A DNA stretch of 64,000 bases from JBBDSJ01 sp040905025. GTDB taxonomy: Bacteria; Pseudomonadota; Gammaproteobacteria; Methylohalomonadales; Methylohalomonadaceae. Positions 1 to 7,116 of this stretch are shown here, one piece after another (positions within the stretch are counted from its first letter, which is position 1; each line of letters begins with the position of its first letter). Under the pieces are notes generated by a model. It saw only the letters and a list, made by a program, of their open reading frames with translations, was not told the DNA's origin and ran no database searches. The stretch covers positions 14,492 to 78,491 of the forward strand of contig JBBDSJ010000127.1 of assembly GCA_040905025.1 (NCBI GenBank), written 5' to 3'. Position numbers and translations under genes: made by a program.

Positions 1-359
1 AATTCCCGAAAAATGCCCTTGGCCGGTTCGATATGTATTCCGCTTAGCTCAGCAAGTGACACGCCGGTTCCAATCTTTGGTGACTTCAAGGACAGATGTT
101 TGGAGCCATTCGCGATATCCGCGCAGACCTGCAATACATGAGAGTTGTAGATATCACGTTTCAACTCCTCTCGACTTGCGGCGCGAAACTCAGCGTCATT
201 CAGTATCCAGTCCTTCATGTGCCACATCGCTTGACAAGTTAGAATGGCAATGTCATAGAAAGTTAACGCTCCGTTTACGGCGTCTGGAAAATCTGCGGCA
301 CGGACCAATGCCATGAGGCGATCAATGCGCTGCTCTTGCTCTTGAAAGAACCGTTCCAT
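1..359 (-). CDS. Hypothetical protein, C-terminus beyond left edge
   Basis: An open minus-strand frame starts at ATG 359 (MERFFQEQEQRIDRL) and runs without a stop to the window edge, so about 119 residues are visible. No family is recognised; the visible part is largely helical with no membrane segment. The start lies only 6 bases after the GTTAGGC end of the attC-like site (366-564), which is the usual position for a gene carried on an integron cassette. Codon use looks normal. That it is a cassette gene is inferred from position only; its function is unknown. Confidence 0.6.
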   Translation of the reverse strand, partial: MERFFQEQEQRIDRLMALVRAADFPDAVNGALTFYDIAILTCQAMWHMKDWILNDAEFRAASREELKRDIYNSHVLQVCADIANGSKHLSLKSPKIGTGVSLAELSGIHIEPAKGIFRE

Positions 360-365
360 CTGGGA

Positions 366-564
366 GCCTAACGAGCCTGTAGAAAAACTCGATTTATCAC
401 TTTTTTACGATCATAACTCATTTTTTTGATCAAATTAAACTTCTTGAAATTTGTGTTTATGGGGTTTTTCTACAGTCTCAACGCCCCGGCTCAGCGGCGC
501 GAGCCACCGAGCTAAAGAAAACCGACGCGCGTTCACCCCATCCGCCTAGAGCCGGTTGTTAGGT
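366..564 (-). other. Integron attC-like recombination site, interrupted
   Basis: Read on the minus strand, the site opens with ACCTAAC (564-558, fits RYYYAAC) and closes with GTTAGGC (372-366, fits GTTRRRY). Inside these, CCGGCTC near the start is complementary to GAGCCGG near the end, giving the imperfect palindrome expected of attC. Removing the 105-bp insertion (374-478) and one copy of its AACG duplication leaves about 90 bp, a normal attC length. It lies directly after the stop of the 575-994 gene and directly before the start of the 359 gene, as in a cassette array. No integrase gene is in the window. Confidence 0.75.
374..478. mobile_element. MITE-like insertion inside the attC site
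   Basis: A 105-bp AT-rich segment is bounded by 15-bp terminal inverted repeats (AGCCTGTAGAAAAAC on the left, GTTTTTCTACAGTCT on the right; 14 of 15 positions pair). It is flanked by a 4-bp direct duplication, AACG at 370-373 and 480-483. It is too short to code for a transposase, so it would need one supplied in trans. The insertion splits the right side of the attC palindrome and may have fixed the neighbouring cassettes in place. The parent insertion sequence was not identified. Confidence 0.7.
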
Positions 565-574
565 GCGTCCGTAA

Positions 575-994
575 TCATGTGAGTTGCCGGAACCCTCGCT
601 CTTCCTGATAATGTTCCCGTATGAGATTGCTTATTATGTTGCGGTGATTTGACTCTTTAGTATGCTCAGCTATAGAAAGGTGTATAGCTGCCTCAAGGAG
701 TACCTTGTAGTAACTATTGGCGAGTGCTTTCATGTCAGGGCTAGTAGAATGAAGAGATTGATGAAGCCAGAACGATCCAACTTGGATAAATTGCATAACG
801 ACAGCGTCGCGGACGGTTCGGTCGCGATAGATGTGAGAGATCTGACGAGACCCAAGTTCGTTCGGGTCTGTATGATCGATGTTCAGGATCGTACTCGCCA
901 TAGTTGAATCGTCGAATCCAAGCGAATGTTGGGCTTGCCTGAGCGATCTAAGCGCCAGCCAGTGAGTTCTCAAGAAACGTAGCATTCCCAACAC
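575..994 (-). CDS. Hypothetical cassette-borne protein (139 aa)
   Basis: An unrecognised soluble, helix-rich protein. The longest frame starts at GTG 994, only 8 bases after the stop of the upstream leader ORF; an ATG at 985 and another at 901 (MASTILNIDHTD) are alternatives. No membrane segment or known motif is seen. The stop at 575 lies 11 bases before the attC-like site, the arrangement of a single-gene integron cassette. A leader repeat with promoter and strong Shine-Dalgarno (1001-1145) lies immediately upstream and may drive it by translational coupling, since the gene has no clear ribosome site of its own. An antisense frame at 662-907 looks like a shadow. Confidence 0.6.
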   Translation of the reverse strand: MLGMLRFLRTHWLALRSLRQAQHSLGFDDSTMASTILNIDHTDPNELGSRQISHIYRDRTVRDAVVMQFIQVGSFWLHQSLHSTSPDMKALANSYYKVLLEAAIHLSIAEHTKESNHRNIISNLIREHYQEERGFRQLT

Positions 995-1002
995 GCGCCC
1001 AA

Positions 1003-1059
1003 CTATATTTTAATGAGCAGGTTGTCTGATAAAGTACTATCGAGGATGAATGGTGACAT
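1003..1059 (-). CDS. Putative 18-residue leader ORF in copy A
   Basis: Reads MSPFILDSTLSDNLLIKI and stops at TAG. An AAGGAGG sequence (1074-1068) lies 8 bases before its ATG, an unusually good ribosome site for so short an ORF. The core SDNL-x-IK is shared with the copy B leader. It stops 8 bases before the GTG of the next gene, so it could load ribosomes for that gene. Translation is inferred, not shown. Confidence 0.4.
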   Translation of the reverse strand: MSPFILDSTLSDNLLIKI

Positions 1060-1101
1060 GGTGAAAACCTCCTTGTTTCTAGTGCTATGTGGCTTTTATT
1101 G

Positions 1102-1131
1102 AGTATAGTACTGCTATATCTGGGGTGTCCA
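1102..1131 (-). promoter_or_regulatory. Putative sigma-70 promoter in copy A
   Basis: On the minus strand TGGACA (1131-1126) and TATACT (1107-1102) are separated by 18 bp; each hexamer differs from consensus at one position. Both hexamers and the spacing are kept in copy B although surrounding bases differ. Confidence 0.55.
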
Positions 1132-1295
1132 CTTTGCCGGTATTCATAATCTATACCAGAGCTGTCCCCTATATTTTCGGGGGTTGTAGAAATCAGATTT
1201 ATTATTGCACTTTCAGTCAGTTATAAAAGGGCCCTGAATTTTATATAGGGGATAGTGTTCAGGAATTCATAACCACGGAGAAGGTCTTCGGGACA

Positions 1296-1344
1296 AAAAA
1301 GCCTGGAGTCTGACCGGTCAAAAATAAATCACTCCGGCCTTTTT
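1296..1344 (-). terminator. Terminator after the toxin gene
   Basis: An imperfect hairpin pairs AAAAAGCCTGGAGT (1296-1309) with ACTCCGGCCTTTTT (1331-1344), and on the minus strand it is followed by a T run. It lies 43 bases past the toxin stop codon. A-tracts on both sides mean it could act in both directions. Confidence 0.55.
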
Positions 1345-1386
1345 ATTCGACTGTGGCGATCCGGTTTGAGCGCATAGTTCGGCAAT

Positions 1387-1677
1387 TTACACCCGCTCAC
1401 TCCAATACCCTGGAGCGCGATGCAAATGCATTACCGCGATAATCAGAATTCCATCACTTTCTTCAGAGTACAAAACCCCGTACGGAAATCGTCGCACCAA
1501 CGCGCGGCGAACTTCACCTTCGAGAACCATCCAGGCATGCGGATAAGCAATGGCGCGTTGGATCGCCGAATATGCTTCAACTGCAAAATCTTGCCCAAGA
1601 CCAGACTCTACATTCTCATAGTATTGAATGGCTTCAGAAAGCTCCGCCTCCGCATCCGGATGAAAGCGTAAACTCAT
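1387..1677 (-). CDS. RelE/ParE superfamily toxin
   Basis: A 96-residue protein of the RelE/ParE fold. The N-terminal helical hairpin with paired aromatics (EAIQYYENVESGLG), the central RRALVRRFPYGVLY strand pair and the HLHRAPGYW end are typical of plasmid-stabilisation ParE-like toxins. It is encoded 3' of, and overlaps by 4 bp, the antitoxin gene, so the two are translationally coupled. The target (gyrase for ParE, ribosome-bound mRNA for RelE) cannot be decided from sequence. The pair lies between two direct repeats beside an integron-like site, a common setting for stabilising toxin-antitoxin cassettes. Confidence 0.85.
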   Translation of the reverse strand: MSLRFHPDAEAELSEAIQYYENVESGLGQDFAVEAYSAIQRAIAYPHAWMVLEGEVRRALVRRFPYGVLYSEESDGILIIAVMHLHRAPGYWSERV

Positions 1678-1898
1678 TCTTCAAACTTTTTCCAAATCTT
1701 CTCAAAAACCTGCTCGCCCGAGACAACTGTAACAGTACCTGATCGAATCTCTTCCAAACGTCTCTGGGCGACCATGGCCCATTTTTTGTCGATTTCTGAC
1801 TCCGGCGGATTCAAACTACGAAGAAGCGAGTCAACCATCATGGCCCGCTCTTCTACCGGAAGAGACTCTGCCTCATTGATTAGATCTTTAATCTTCAT
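1674..1898 (-). CDS. Addiction-module antitoxin (Unstab_antitox type)
   Basis: A 74-residue acidic protein. The N-terminal MKIKDLINEAESLPVEERA segment and the following LLRSLNPPESEIDKKW stretch match the small putative addiction-module antitoxins (PF09720) that pair with ParE/RelE toxins. It precedes and overlaps the toxin gene. A GAGGTGA ribosome site lies shortly upstream of the ATG, and the promoter-leader repeat copy B lies 27 bases or more upstream. It is expected to bind and neutralise the toxin. Confidence 0.85.
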   Translation of the reverse strand: MKIKDLINEAESLPVEERAMMVDSLLRSLNPPESEIDKKWAMVAQRRLEEIRSGTVTVVSGEQVFEKIWKKFEE

Positions 1899-1924
1899 GC
1901 CATCACCTCAATTTTCGAATACCT

Positions 1925-1990
1925 TTATATGGAACTATATTTAATGTACAGGTTGTCTGATAAAAAACTATGGAAAATGTATAGCGGCAT
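1925..1990 (-). CDS. Putative 21-residue leader ORF in copy B
   Basis: Begins MPLYIFHSFLSDNLYIKY and ends at TAA, with an AAGGAAG ribosome site upstream. It keeps the SDNL-x-IK core of the copy A leader despite changed flanking residues. The stop lies 26 bases before the antitoxin ATG. Expression is inferred from conservation only. Confidence 0.35.
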   Translation of the reverse strand: MPLYIFHSFLSDNLYIKYSSI

Positions 1991-2077
1991 GGTGAAAACT
2001 TCCTTATTTTCTGTGGAATGTAGCCATTTTTAAGTATAGTCCTGCGATATCTGAGGTGTCCACTTTGCTGGTATTTA
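1933..2077 (-). repeat. Promoter-leader direct repeat, copy B
   Basis: The partner of 1001-1145, in the same orientation, directly upstream of the toxin-antitoxin pair. Homology stops at AACTATATTT at one end and shortly after GGTATT at the other. The two copies therefore bracket the toxin-antitoxin module exactly. Confidence 0.75.
2033..2062 (-). promoter_or_regulatory. Putative sigma-70 promoter in copy B
   Basis: TGGACA (2062-2057) and TATACT (2038-2033) on the minus strand with an 18-bp spacer, identical in both hexamers to the copy A promoter. It would drive the leader ORF and the toxin-antitoxin genes. Confidence 0.55.
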
Positions 2078-2096
2078 TATATGTATCGGAATAATT

Positions 2097-2837
2097 TTAA
2101 TTCTGGATTTTCGGAATGGCGCCTTCCAGCAGCTTCATGACCTGTGCCATGCCTTCGACCAGTACATCATGTATGGCTTCCATTGTGATGAGTTCGTCCG
2201 AGCAGCCGGCCGCCCAGTTGGCAACGACACAACAGCTTGCATATTCCATGTCCAGTTCACGCGCCAGCGCCGCTTCCGGCATACCGGTCATGCCGACCAG
2301 TTCGCAACCGTCTTTGGCCAGGCGTTGAATTTCAGCGGCGGTTTCCAGTCGCGGTCCCTGCGTGGCGGCATAGACGCCGCGATCATGCACATTCAATTCG
2401 GCGCCGGCCTTGATCAGGGTTTGCCGGAGTGATTCGCTGTAGGGATGAGTGAAATCAATATGGGTGACTTCTTTCAGGCCGTCTTCGTAAAACGTATGGC
2501 CGCGGCCCCAGGTGTAGTCGATGATCTGATCGGGTATCGCAAGCCGGCCCGGATACATTGCTTTGGTAATACCACCGACGGCATTCACGGCGATGACTTT
2601 ACCGATGCCTTGTTGCTGTAATGCCCACAGATTGGCGCGGTAGTTGACCTTGTGCGGCGGGATGGTATGCGGATTGCCATGGCGTGGCAGGAATACCAGT
2701 TCATGGCCGGCATAGTGGCCGAACGTTAATAAACCGGACGGTTCACCCCAGGGTGTGGCCTGGACGCGCTGGCCGGTGATGGTCAGGTTGGGTAATGAGG
2801 TCAGGCCGGAACCGCCAATGATCGCGATTTGTGTCAT
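2097..2837 (-). CDS. mtnP: S-methyl-5'-thioinosine/adenosine phosphorylase
   Basis: A 246-residue member of the trimeric purine nucleoside phosphorylase family. The N-terminal IAIIGGSGL, FLPRHG, NAVGGIT and the GMTGMPEAALARELDM segment are characteristic of methylthioadenosine/methylthioinosine phosphorylases. It splits the nucleoside with phosphate into a free purine and 5-methylthioribose-1-phosphate. The hypoxanthine phosphoribosyltransferase gene lies directly upstream with no gap, which suggests methylthioinosine as substrate, giving hypoxanthine for recycling to IMP, as known in Pseudomonas. Substrate choice between MTA and MTI is inference. Confidence 0.9.
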   Translation of the reverse strand: MTQIAIIGGSGLTSLPNLTITGQRVQATPWGEPSGLLTFGHYAGHELVFLPRHGNPHTIPPHKVNYRANLWALQQQGIGKVIAVNAVGGITKAMYPGRLAIPDQIIDYTWGRGHTFYEDGLKEVTHIDFTHPYSESLRQTLIKAGAELNVHDRGVYAATQGPRLETAAEIQRLAKDGCELVGMTGMPEAALARELDMEYASCCVVANWAAGCSDELITMEAIHDVLVEGMAQVMKLLEGAIPKIQN

Positions 2838-3413
2838 TTATAATCCCTTTACTGCGAAGATACCCGGCGCATCACGCAGGTAATTTTTGTAATCCATGCC
2901 GCCGCCGAAGACGTAACGATCCGGAATTGTCACGCCGGTGAAATCGGCATGCAGCAAATCGCCCTTGCGCGGCACTTGTTTGTCTGCCAGCACGGCGGTC
3001 CAGACTTTCGCCGCGCCGCGTTGATAGCAGGCTTCCACAATGGCGGCCAGCGTTAGTCCCTGGTCCAGAATGTCATCAATGATCAATACTTCGCGGCCGG
3101 TAAGGTCACCAGGAGCTTTTATCCAGTGCAGTTCGCTGCCACTGGTTTCGCCGCGATAACGCGTGGCATGTATGTAGTCGACCTTCAGCGGAAAATCGAG
3201 TTTCGGCAGCAGCAGTCCGGCCGGCACCATGCCACCAACGAGTACTGCCAGTACCAGCGGATTTTTTTCTGCCAGTTTTGCGCGGATAGCGACAGCCATT
3301 TCATCGATGGCTGCATCAACCTGTGCCTGCGTGAAAAGACACTCGGCTTCGGCACGTACTTGCCGGATCTCGGCGATGTCGACCTGGTTGCCCGGCGTTG
3401 CTGTTTCAGCCAT
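2838..3413 (-). CDS. hpt: Hypoxanthine(-guanine) phosphoribosyltransferase
   Basis: A type I phosphoribosyltransferase of 191 residues. The PRPP loop is REVLIIDDILDQGLTLAAIV, and VLVGGMVPAG is the N-terminal pyrophosphate loop. It converts hypoxanthine (and probably guanine) with PRPP to the nucleotide in the cytoplasm. I chose the ATG at 3413 (MAETATPGNQ) because the longer frame only reads through the upstream gene. This start overlaps the DUF815 stop by 8 bp, implying coupling. It abuts the phosphorylase gene, so the two form a salvage route from methylthioinosine to IMP. Confidence 0.9.
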   Translation of the reverse strand: MAETATPGNQVDIAEIRQVRAEAECLFTQAQVDAAIDEMAVAIRAKLAEKNPLVLAVLVGGMVPAGLLLPKLDFPLKVDYIHATRYRGETSGSELHWIKAPGDLTGREVLIIDDILDQGLTLAAIVEACYQRGAAKVWTAVLADKQVPRKGDLLHADFTGVTIPDRYVFGGGMDYKNYLRDAPGIFAVKGL

Positions 3414-4314
3414 GGGTCTTGTCCGCGTTCTTGTCCAGTTGCGATTTTTCCAGCAACTGTTTGCCGGCCCAGTCGCGCGCAAATTGCGCGGCCACCCGGC
3501 CGCTGCGCGAGCCGCGTTCCAGCGCCCAGCGCAAGGCATGTTCGCGGATGGTTTCATCCATGACCGGTTTGCAGTCGAGTTTCTTCAGCCAGTGGCTGAC
3601 GATATGTAAATAGTTGTCTTGTGAAAACGGATGGAATGCCAGCCACAGCCCGAAGCGCTCGGACAGTGAAATCTTTTCTTCCACCGCTTCGCCATGATGC
3701 AGTTCGCCATCGATTATCTGACTGGTTTGATTGTCCTGCTGGTATTCCGGCAACAGATGGCGGCGGTTGGACGTGGCATAGATCAGTAAATTGTCCGGGA
3801 TGCGGCTGAGTGAACCATCGAGCACGACTTTCAATGCCTTGTAGCCGGCATCGCCGCTTTCAAACGACAGGTCATCGCAATAAATAATGTAGCGCCGTTC
3901 CGTGCTCGGCAACGCGTCAACAATCAATGGCAAATCCCCGAGGGTCTCTTTCGGAACCTCGATAAGGCGCAGCCCGGCACCGCTGAAGTCATTCAGCAGG
4001 GCCTTTAATAACGATGATTTGCCGGTGCCGCGTGGCCCCCATAACAGCGCGTTATTGGCAGGCAAGCCGGCGAGGAATTGCAGCGTATTTTGTATCAGCC
4101 GTTGTTTTGGCCGATCCACGCAGAGCAAATCATCCAGCGCAACCGGTGCGACATTATTGACCGGGATGAGTCGACCGCTGCCATACGGTCCGCTGCGGTA
4201 CCAACGGTAGGCAAGCGCATCAGTATGCTGCTTGTCAGGTGCGGGCGGCAGCAGGGGCTCAAGCCGATCCAGCAGGGCATTGGCGCGCGTAAAGAATGTT
4301 TCAGCATCAGACAT
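3406..4314 (-). CDS. DUF815-family P-loop ATPase
   Basis: A 302-residue AAA-type ATPase. Walker A is GPRGTGKSSLLKAL at about residue 92; a Walker B-like YIIYCDDLSFE and a sensor-like LLIYATSNRRHL follow. An N-terminal helical part precedes the ATPase core. The length and motif order match the widespread but poorly characterised DUF815 family. It is the first gene of the three-gene minus-strand group with hpt and the phosphorylase. Its cellular role is not known, and a link to purine salvage is only positional. Confidence 0.85.
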   Translation of the reverse strand: MSDAETFFTRANALLDRLEPLLPPAPDKQHTDALAYRWYRSGPYGSGRLIPVNNVAPVALDDLLCVDRPKQRLIQNTLQFLAGLPANNALLWGPRGTGKSSLLKALLNDFSGAGLRLIEVPKETLGDLPLIVDALPSTERRYIIYCDDLSFESGDAGYKALKVVLDGSLSRIPDNLLIYATSNRRHLLPEYQQDNQTSQIIDGELHHGEAVEEKISLSERFGLWLAFHPFSQDNYLHIVSHWLKKLDCKPVMDETIREHALRWALERGSRSGRVAAQFARDWAGKQLLEKSQLDKNADKTHG

Positions 4315-4510
4315 GGCAGATTTGTCGTATTCCCTGGGTGCTGGACAGCTGCAGGCTGGAAAATTTTCAGAACAGCGCAGACTTTAGCGAATTTTTGCGG
4401 TGTCTGCACGATTGTCGGTTCAGGGAATGACTTGGTCAGTCGGTACTGTTTGCCGGTATACCGGCTTTCGGGTTTGAATCCGGACGTGAATAGGGGTATA
4501 GAATGAGCGC

Positions 4511-6034
4511 ATGATGAGAGATCGATTCATTGCAACATTGTGTCGTCGTCCCGCCGGATGGGCCGGATTGCTGTTGCTGCTGGCCGGCGCGTTACAGCTG
4601 CTGGCGACGACATCGGCACAGACGCCCGCGGATAATCCTCGTGAACCGCTGGCGGTTGAATTGAAGGTCAGTGGTGCGATTGGTCCGGCGTCGCTGGATT
4701 ATCTTAAGCGCAGTTTTGCCAAGGCCAGTCTGCGCAATGCCGGCCTGATCATCATCAGACTCGATACGCCCGGCGGGCTGGATTCGAGTATGCGCGATAT
4801 CAATCAGCTCATTATTGACTCGAGCATCCCGGTGGCCATCCATGTCGCGCCGTCCGGTGCTCGTGCTGCCAGTGCCGGCACCTACATGCTGTATGCCGCG
4901 CATGTGGCGGCGATGACGCCGGGAACCAATCTGGGTGCGGCGACGCCGGTGCAACTGGGTGGTGGCGGCTCTATTTTACCGAAACCAGATGAAGATGAAG
5001 CAGTAGAATCAGAATCAGATTCAGAATCCGAACAAGCTGCCGACGAAACGGCAGACTCCGACACCGATGCCGAAGAAAAAGCGGCCGAGCCAGAGCCAGA
5101 ACCGGCGGCCGACAGTGATGCCATGACACGCAAGGTTGTGAATGATGCCGCTGCTTATATTCGCGGACTTGCTGAACTGCGCGGCCGCAACGCCGACTGG
5201 GCTGAAAAAGCCGTGCGCGAAGCCGTGAGCTTGTCAGCGAGTGAAGCGAAAGAGCAGAACGTGATTGATTTTATTGCGGCTGATACGCGTGCACTATTAA
5301 ATGCAATTGACGGTTTTGAAGTCGATGTGCGCGGCCGGTCCGTCACGCTGGCTACAGCTGATATGCAGGTTGAAGTGATTGACCCTGACTGGCGTACTGA
5401 ACTTCTCGGTGTTATCACCAATCCGAATATTATCTATTTACTGATGCTGCTCGGATTTTATGGACTGATTTTCGAGTTGGCCAATCCGGGCAATATTCTC
5501 CCCGGCGTGGTCGGTGCCATTTGCCTGTTGCTGGCGCTGTACGCGGTGCAGGTATTGCCGGTGAACTACGCCGGTGTGGCCCTGATCGCGCTCGGTGTTG
5601 CCTTCATGGTCGGCGAGTTGTTTATGCCGAGTTTTGGCGCTCTGGGTATTGGCGGACTGATCGCATTTGTCATTGGCTCAATCATTATGTTTGATCCTGC
5701 CAGTACGGGTTATCAGGTTTCGCTCTGGCTGATTGGCGCCAGCGCGGCATTAACCGCGTTGTTTATCATGGCTGCGATTGGGCTGATGCTGAAGTCACAC
5801 CGGCGTGCCGTGACTACCGGCAGTGAAGAAATGCTGACTGCGCGGGGCCGGGTGCTGAAAGATTTCAGCGGTGGTGATGTTTACACCGGCCGTGTATTCA
5901 TCCATGGTGAAACCTGGCAGGCACATAGTCAGCACAAATTAACTGCAGGGCAGGGCGTCAGGGTCATTTCACGTGATGGTCTCAAGCTTGAAGTTGAGGC
6001 TGTTGCTGAAGATCAGCCGGCGCTTGAAACATAA
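4511..6034 (+). CDS. NfeD/ClpP-class membrane serine protease
   Basis: A 507-residue long-form NfeD protein. A signal peptide (hydrophobic residues about 17-33) precedes a ClpP-like domain with nucleophile Ser121 in AASAGTYML and probable base Lys208 in KVVNDAAAYI. Several membrane helices (about 310-430) and a C-terminal OB-fold NfeD domain follow. Residues about 160-205 are an extra, very acidic Glu/Asp/Ser insert between the two catalytic residues. A slipin gene follows at 83 bp; NfeD-slipin pairs are conserved and the protease is known in archaea to cleave the slipin C-terminus. The protein probably acts in membrane quality control at the inner membrane. Confidence 0.9.
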   Translation: MMRDRFIATLCRRPAGWAGLLLLLAGALQLLATTSAQTPADNPREPLAVELKVSGAIGPASLDYLKRSFAKASLRNAGLIIIRLDTPGGLDSSMRDINQLIIDSSIPVAIHVAPSGARAASAGTYMLYAAHVAAMTPGTNLGAATPVQLGGGGSILPKPDEDEAVESESDSESEQAADETADSDTDAEEKAAEPEPEPAADSDAMTRKVVNDAAAYIRGLAELRGRNADWAEKAVREAVSLSASEAKEQNVIDFIAADTRALLNAIDGFEVDVRGRSVTLATADMQVEVIDPDWRTELLGVITNPNIIYLLMLLGFYGLIFELANPGNILPGVVGAICLLLALYAVQVLPVNYAGVALIALGVAFMVGELFMPSFGALGIGGLIAFVIGSIIMFDPASTGYQVSLWLIGASAALTALFIMAAIGLMLKSHRRAVTTGSEEMLTARGRVLKDFSGGDVYTGRVFIHGETWQAHSQHKLTAGQGVRVISRDGLKLEVEAVAEDQPALET

Positions 6035-6116
6035 AGATGTAAAAATGTTGTTTCACTGTAATCGCAATTATTCGATTTCAGACTGAAGCACATCATACTC
6101 GTTGAGGAGGATTATC

Positions 6117-6878
6117 ATGCAGATGGTTCCATTTATTATTTTTGTTGTTGTTGCGTTTATCTGGTGGGCGTTTTATATATTGCGCGAATATGAACGTGGT
6201 GTCATTTTCACACTGGGCCGGTTTACATCTGTTAAAGGTCCGGGCCTGACATTTGTCTTTCCGTTCATCCAGCAAATCGAACGCGTTGACTTGCGCATCA
6301 TCACGATGGATGTGCCGAGTCAGGATGTCATTTCGAAGGACAATGTTTCGGTCAAGGTGAATGCGGTTTTGTATTTTCGCGTGGTTGATCCGGAACGTGC
6401 CATCATTCAGATAGAAAATTATAATGTGGCGACAAGTCAGCTTGCACAAACAACCTTGCGCTCGGTACTTGGCCAGCATGAACTCGATGAGATGTTGTCC
6501 GAGCGTGACAAGCTGAATGCAGATATCCAGAAAATCCTCGATACCCAGACCGATGCCTGGGGTATCAAGGTGGCCAATGTTGAAATCAAGCATGTCGATA
6601 TTGATGAAAGCATGATCCGGGCGATTGCGCGCCAGGCTGAAGCGGAACGTGAACGCCGGGCCCGGGTCATCAATGCCGAAGGTGAATTGCAGGCCTCGGA
6701 AAAACTGACCCAGGCCGCGGCCGTGCTGGGACAAAACCCGCAGGCGATGCAGTTGCGTTATATGCAAACACTGGCGCAGATCGCCAGCGACAAGAGTTCG
6801 GTAATTGCCTTTCCGTTGCCGATGGATCTGATTAAGCCATTGCTGGATTTGAGCGAGAAAATGAAGCAAACACCATAA
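6117..6878 (+). CDS. SPFH-domain slipin/stomatin-like protein
   Basis: A 253-residue slipin. One N-terminal hydrophobic segment (about 1-20) anchors it; the SPFH/band 7 domain follows with LREYERGVIFTLGRF, DVPSQDVISKDNVSV and the VEIKHVDIDESMIRAIARQAEAERERRA coiled segment (two parts of one conserved stretch). The ATG at 6117 is preceded by GAGGAGG at 6104-6110, so the upstream in-frame TTG at 6102 is rejected. It pairs with the NfeD protease immediately upstream. Slipins form membrane scaffolds; a specific substrate is not evident. Confidence 0.92.
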   Translation: MQMVPFIIFVVVAFIWWAFYILREYERGVIFTLGRFTSVKGPGLTFVFPFIQQIERVDLRIITMDVPSQDVISKDNVSVKVNAVLYFRVVDPERAIIQIENYNVATSQLAQTTLRSVLGQHELDEMLSERDKLNADIQKILDTQTDAWGIKVANVEIKHVDIDESMIRAIARQAEAERERRARVINAEGELQASEKLTQAAAVLGQNPQAMQLRYMQTLAQIASDKSSVIAFPLPMDLIKPLLDLSEKMKQTP

Positions 6879-7116
6879 GACAAATAATCGTATATATTTC
6901 AATAATTTGTGGATTAATGACCAGATCAGAAAAATGTCCGTTTTGGTGTTGTAATGCGCGAAATGCAATAACGGGCGTATTTTGCTAATCTGGCGTGCTT
7001 TGAAACGGGCGTTGGCCCACCGAAATAAATTGCGCCCGGCCGTTGCTAAGTCCCGAACCGGCAAACCAGACAGCCGCCGCCAATAAAAACAAGCGTCTTA
7101 CGCAGAGAGGATGAAG

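Larger units (their letters stand above)
1001..1145 (-). repeat. Promoter-leader direct repeat, copy A
   Basis: This 145-bp segment is repeated at 1933-2077 with roughly three quarters of positions identical by eye. Both copies begin (top strand) exactly at AACTATATTT and diverge outside that point. On the minus strand each contains, in order, TGGACA-18 bp-TATACT, a purine-rich Shine-Dalgarno and a short ORF. Copy A sits directly upstream of the 575-994 gene. The rest of the gap to 1386 holds the toxin-antitoxin terminator and nothing else I recognise. Confidence 0.75.

Noticed and set aside
56..316. Plus-strand ORF of 86 aa near the left edge
   Set aside because: It is antisense to the open minus-strand frame at 1-359, which has a sensible start next to an attC end and better composition.
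927..1003. A second attC at the start of the 575-994 gene (GTTGGGC and GCCCAAC)
   Set aside because: The two motifs are in the wrong order on the coding strand for an attC, so they do not form the R''...R' palindrome.
6093..7064. Minus-strand ORF of 323 aa over the slipin gene
   Set aside because: It lies opposite a clear SPFH gene with a good ribosome site and has no recognisable domain; it is a shadow frame.
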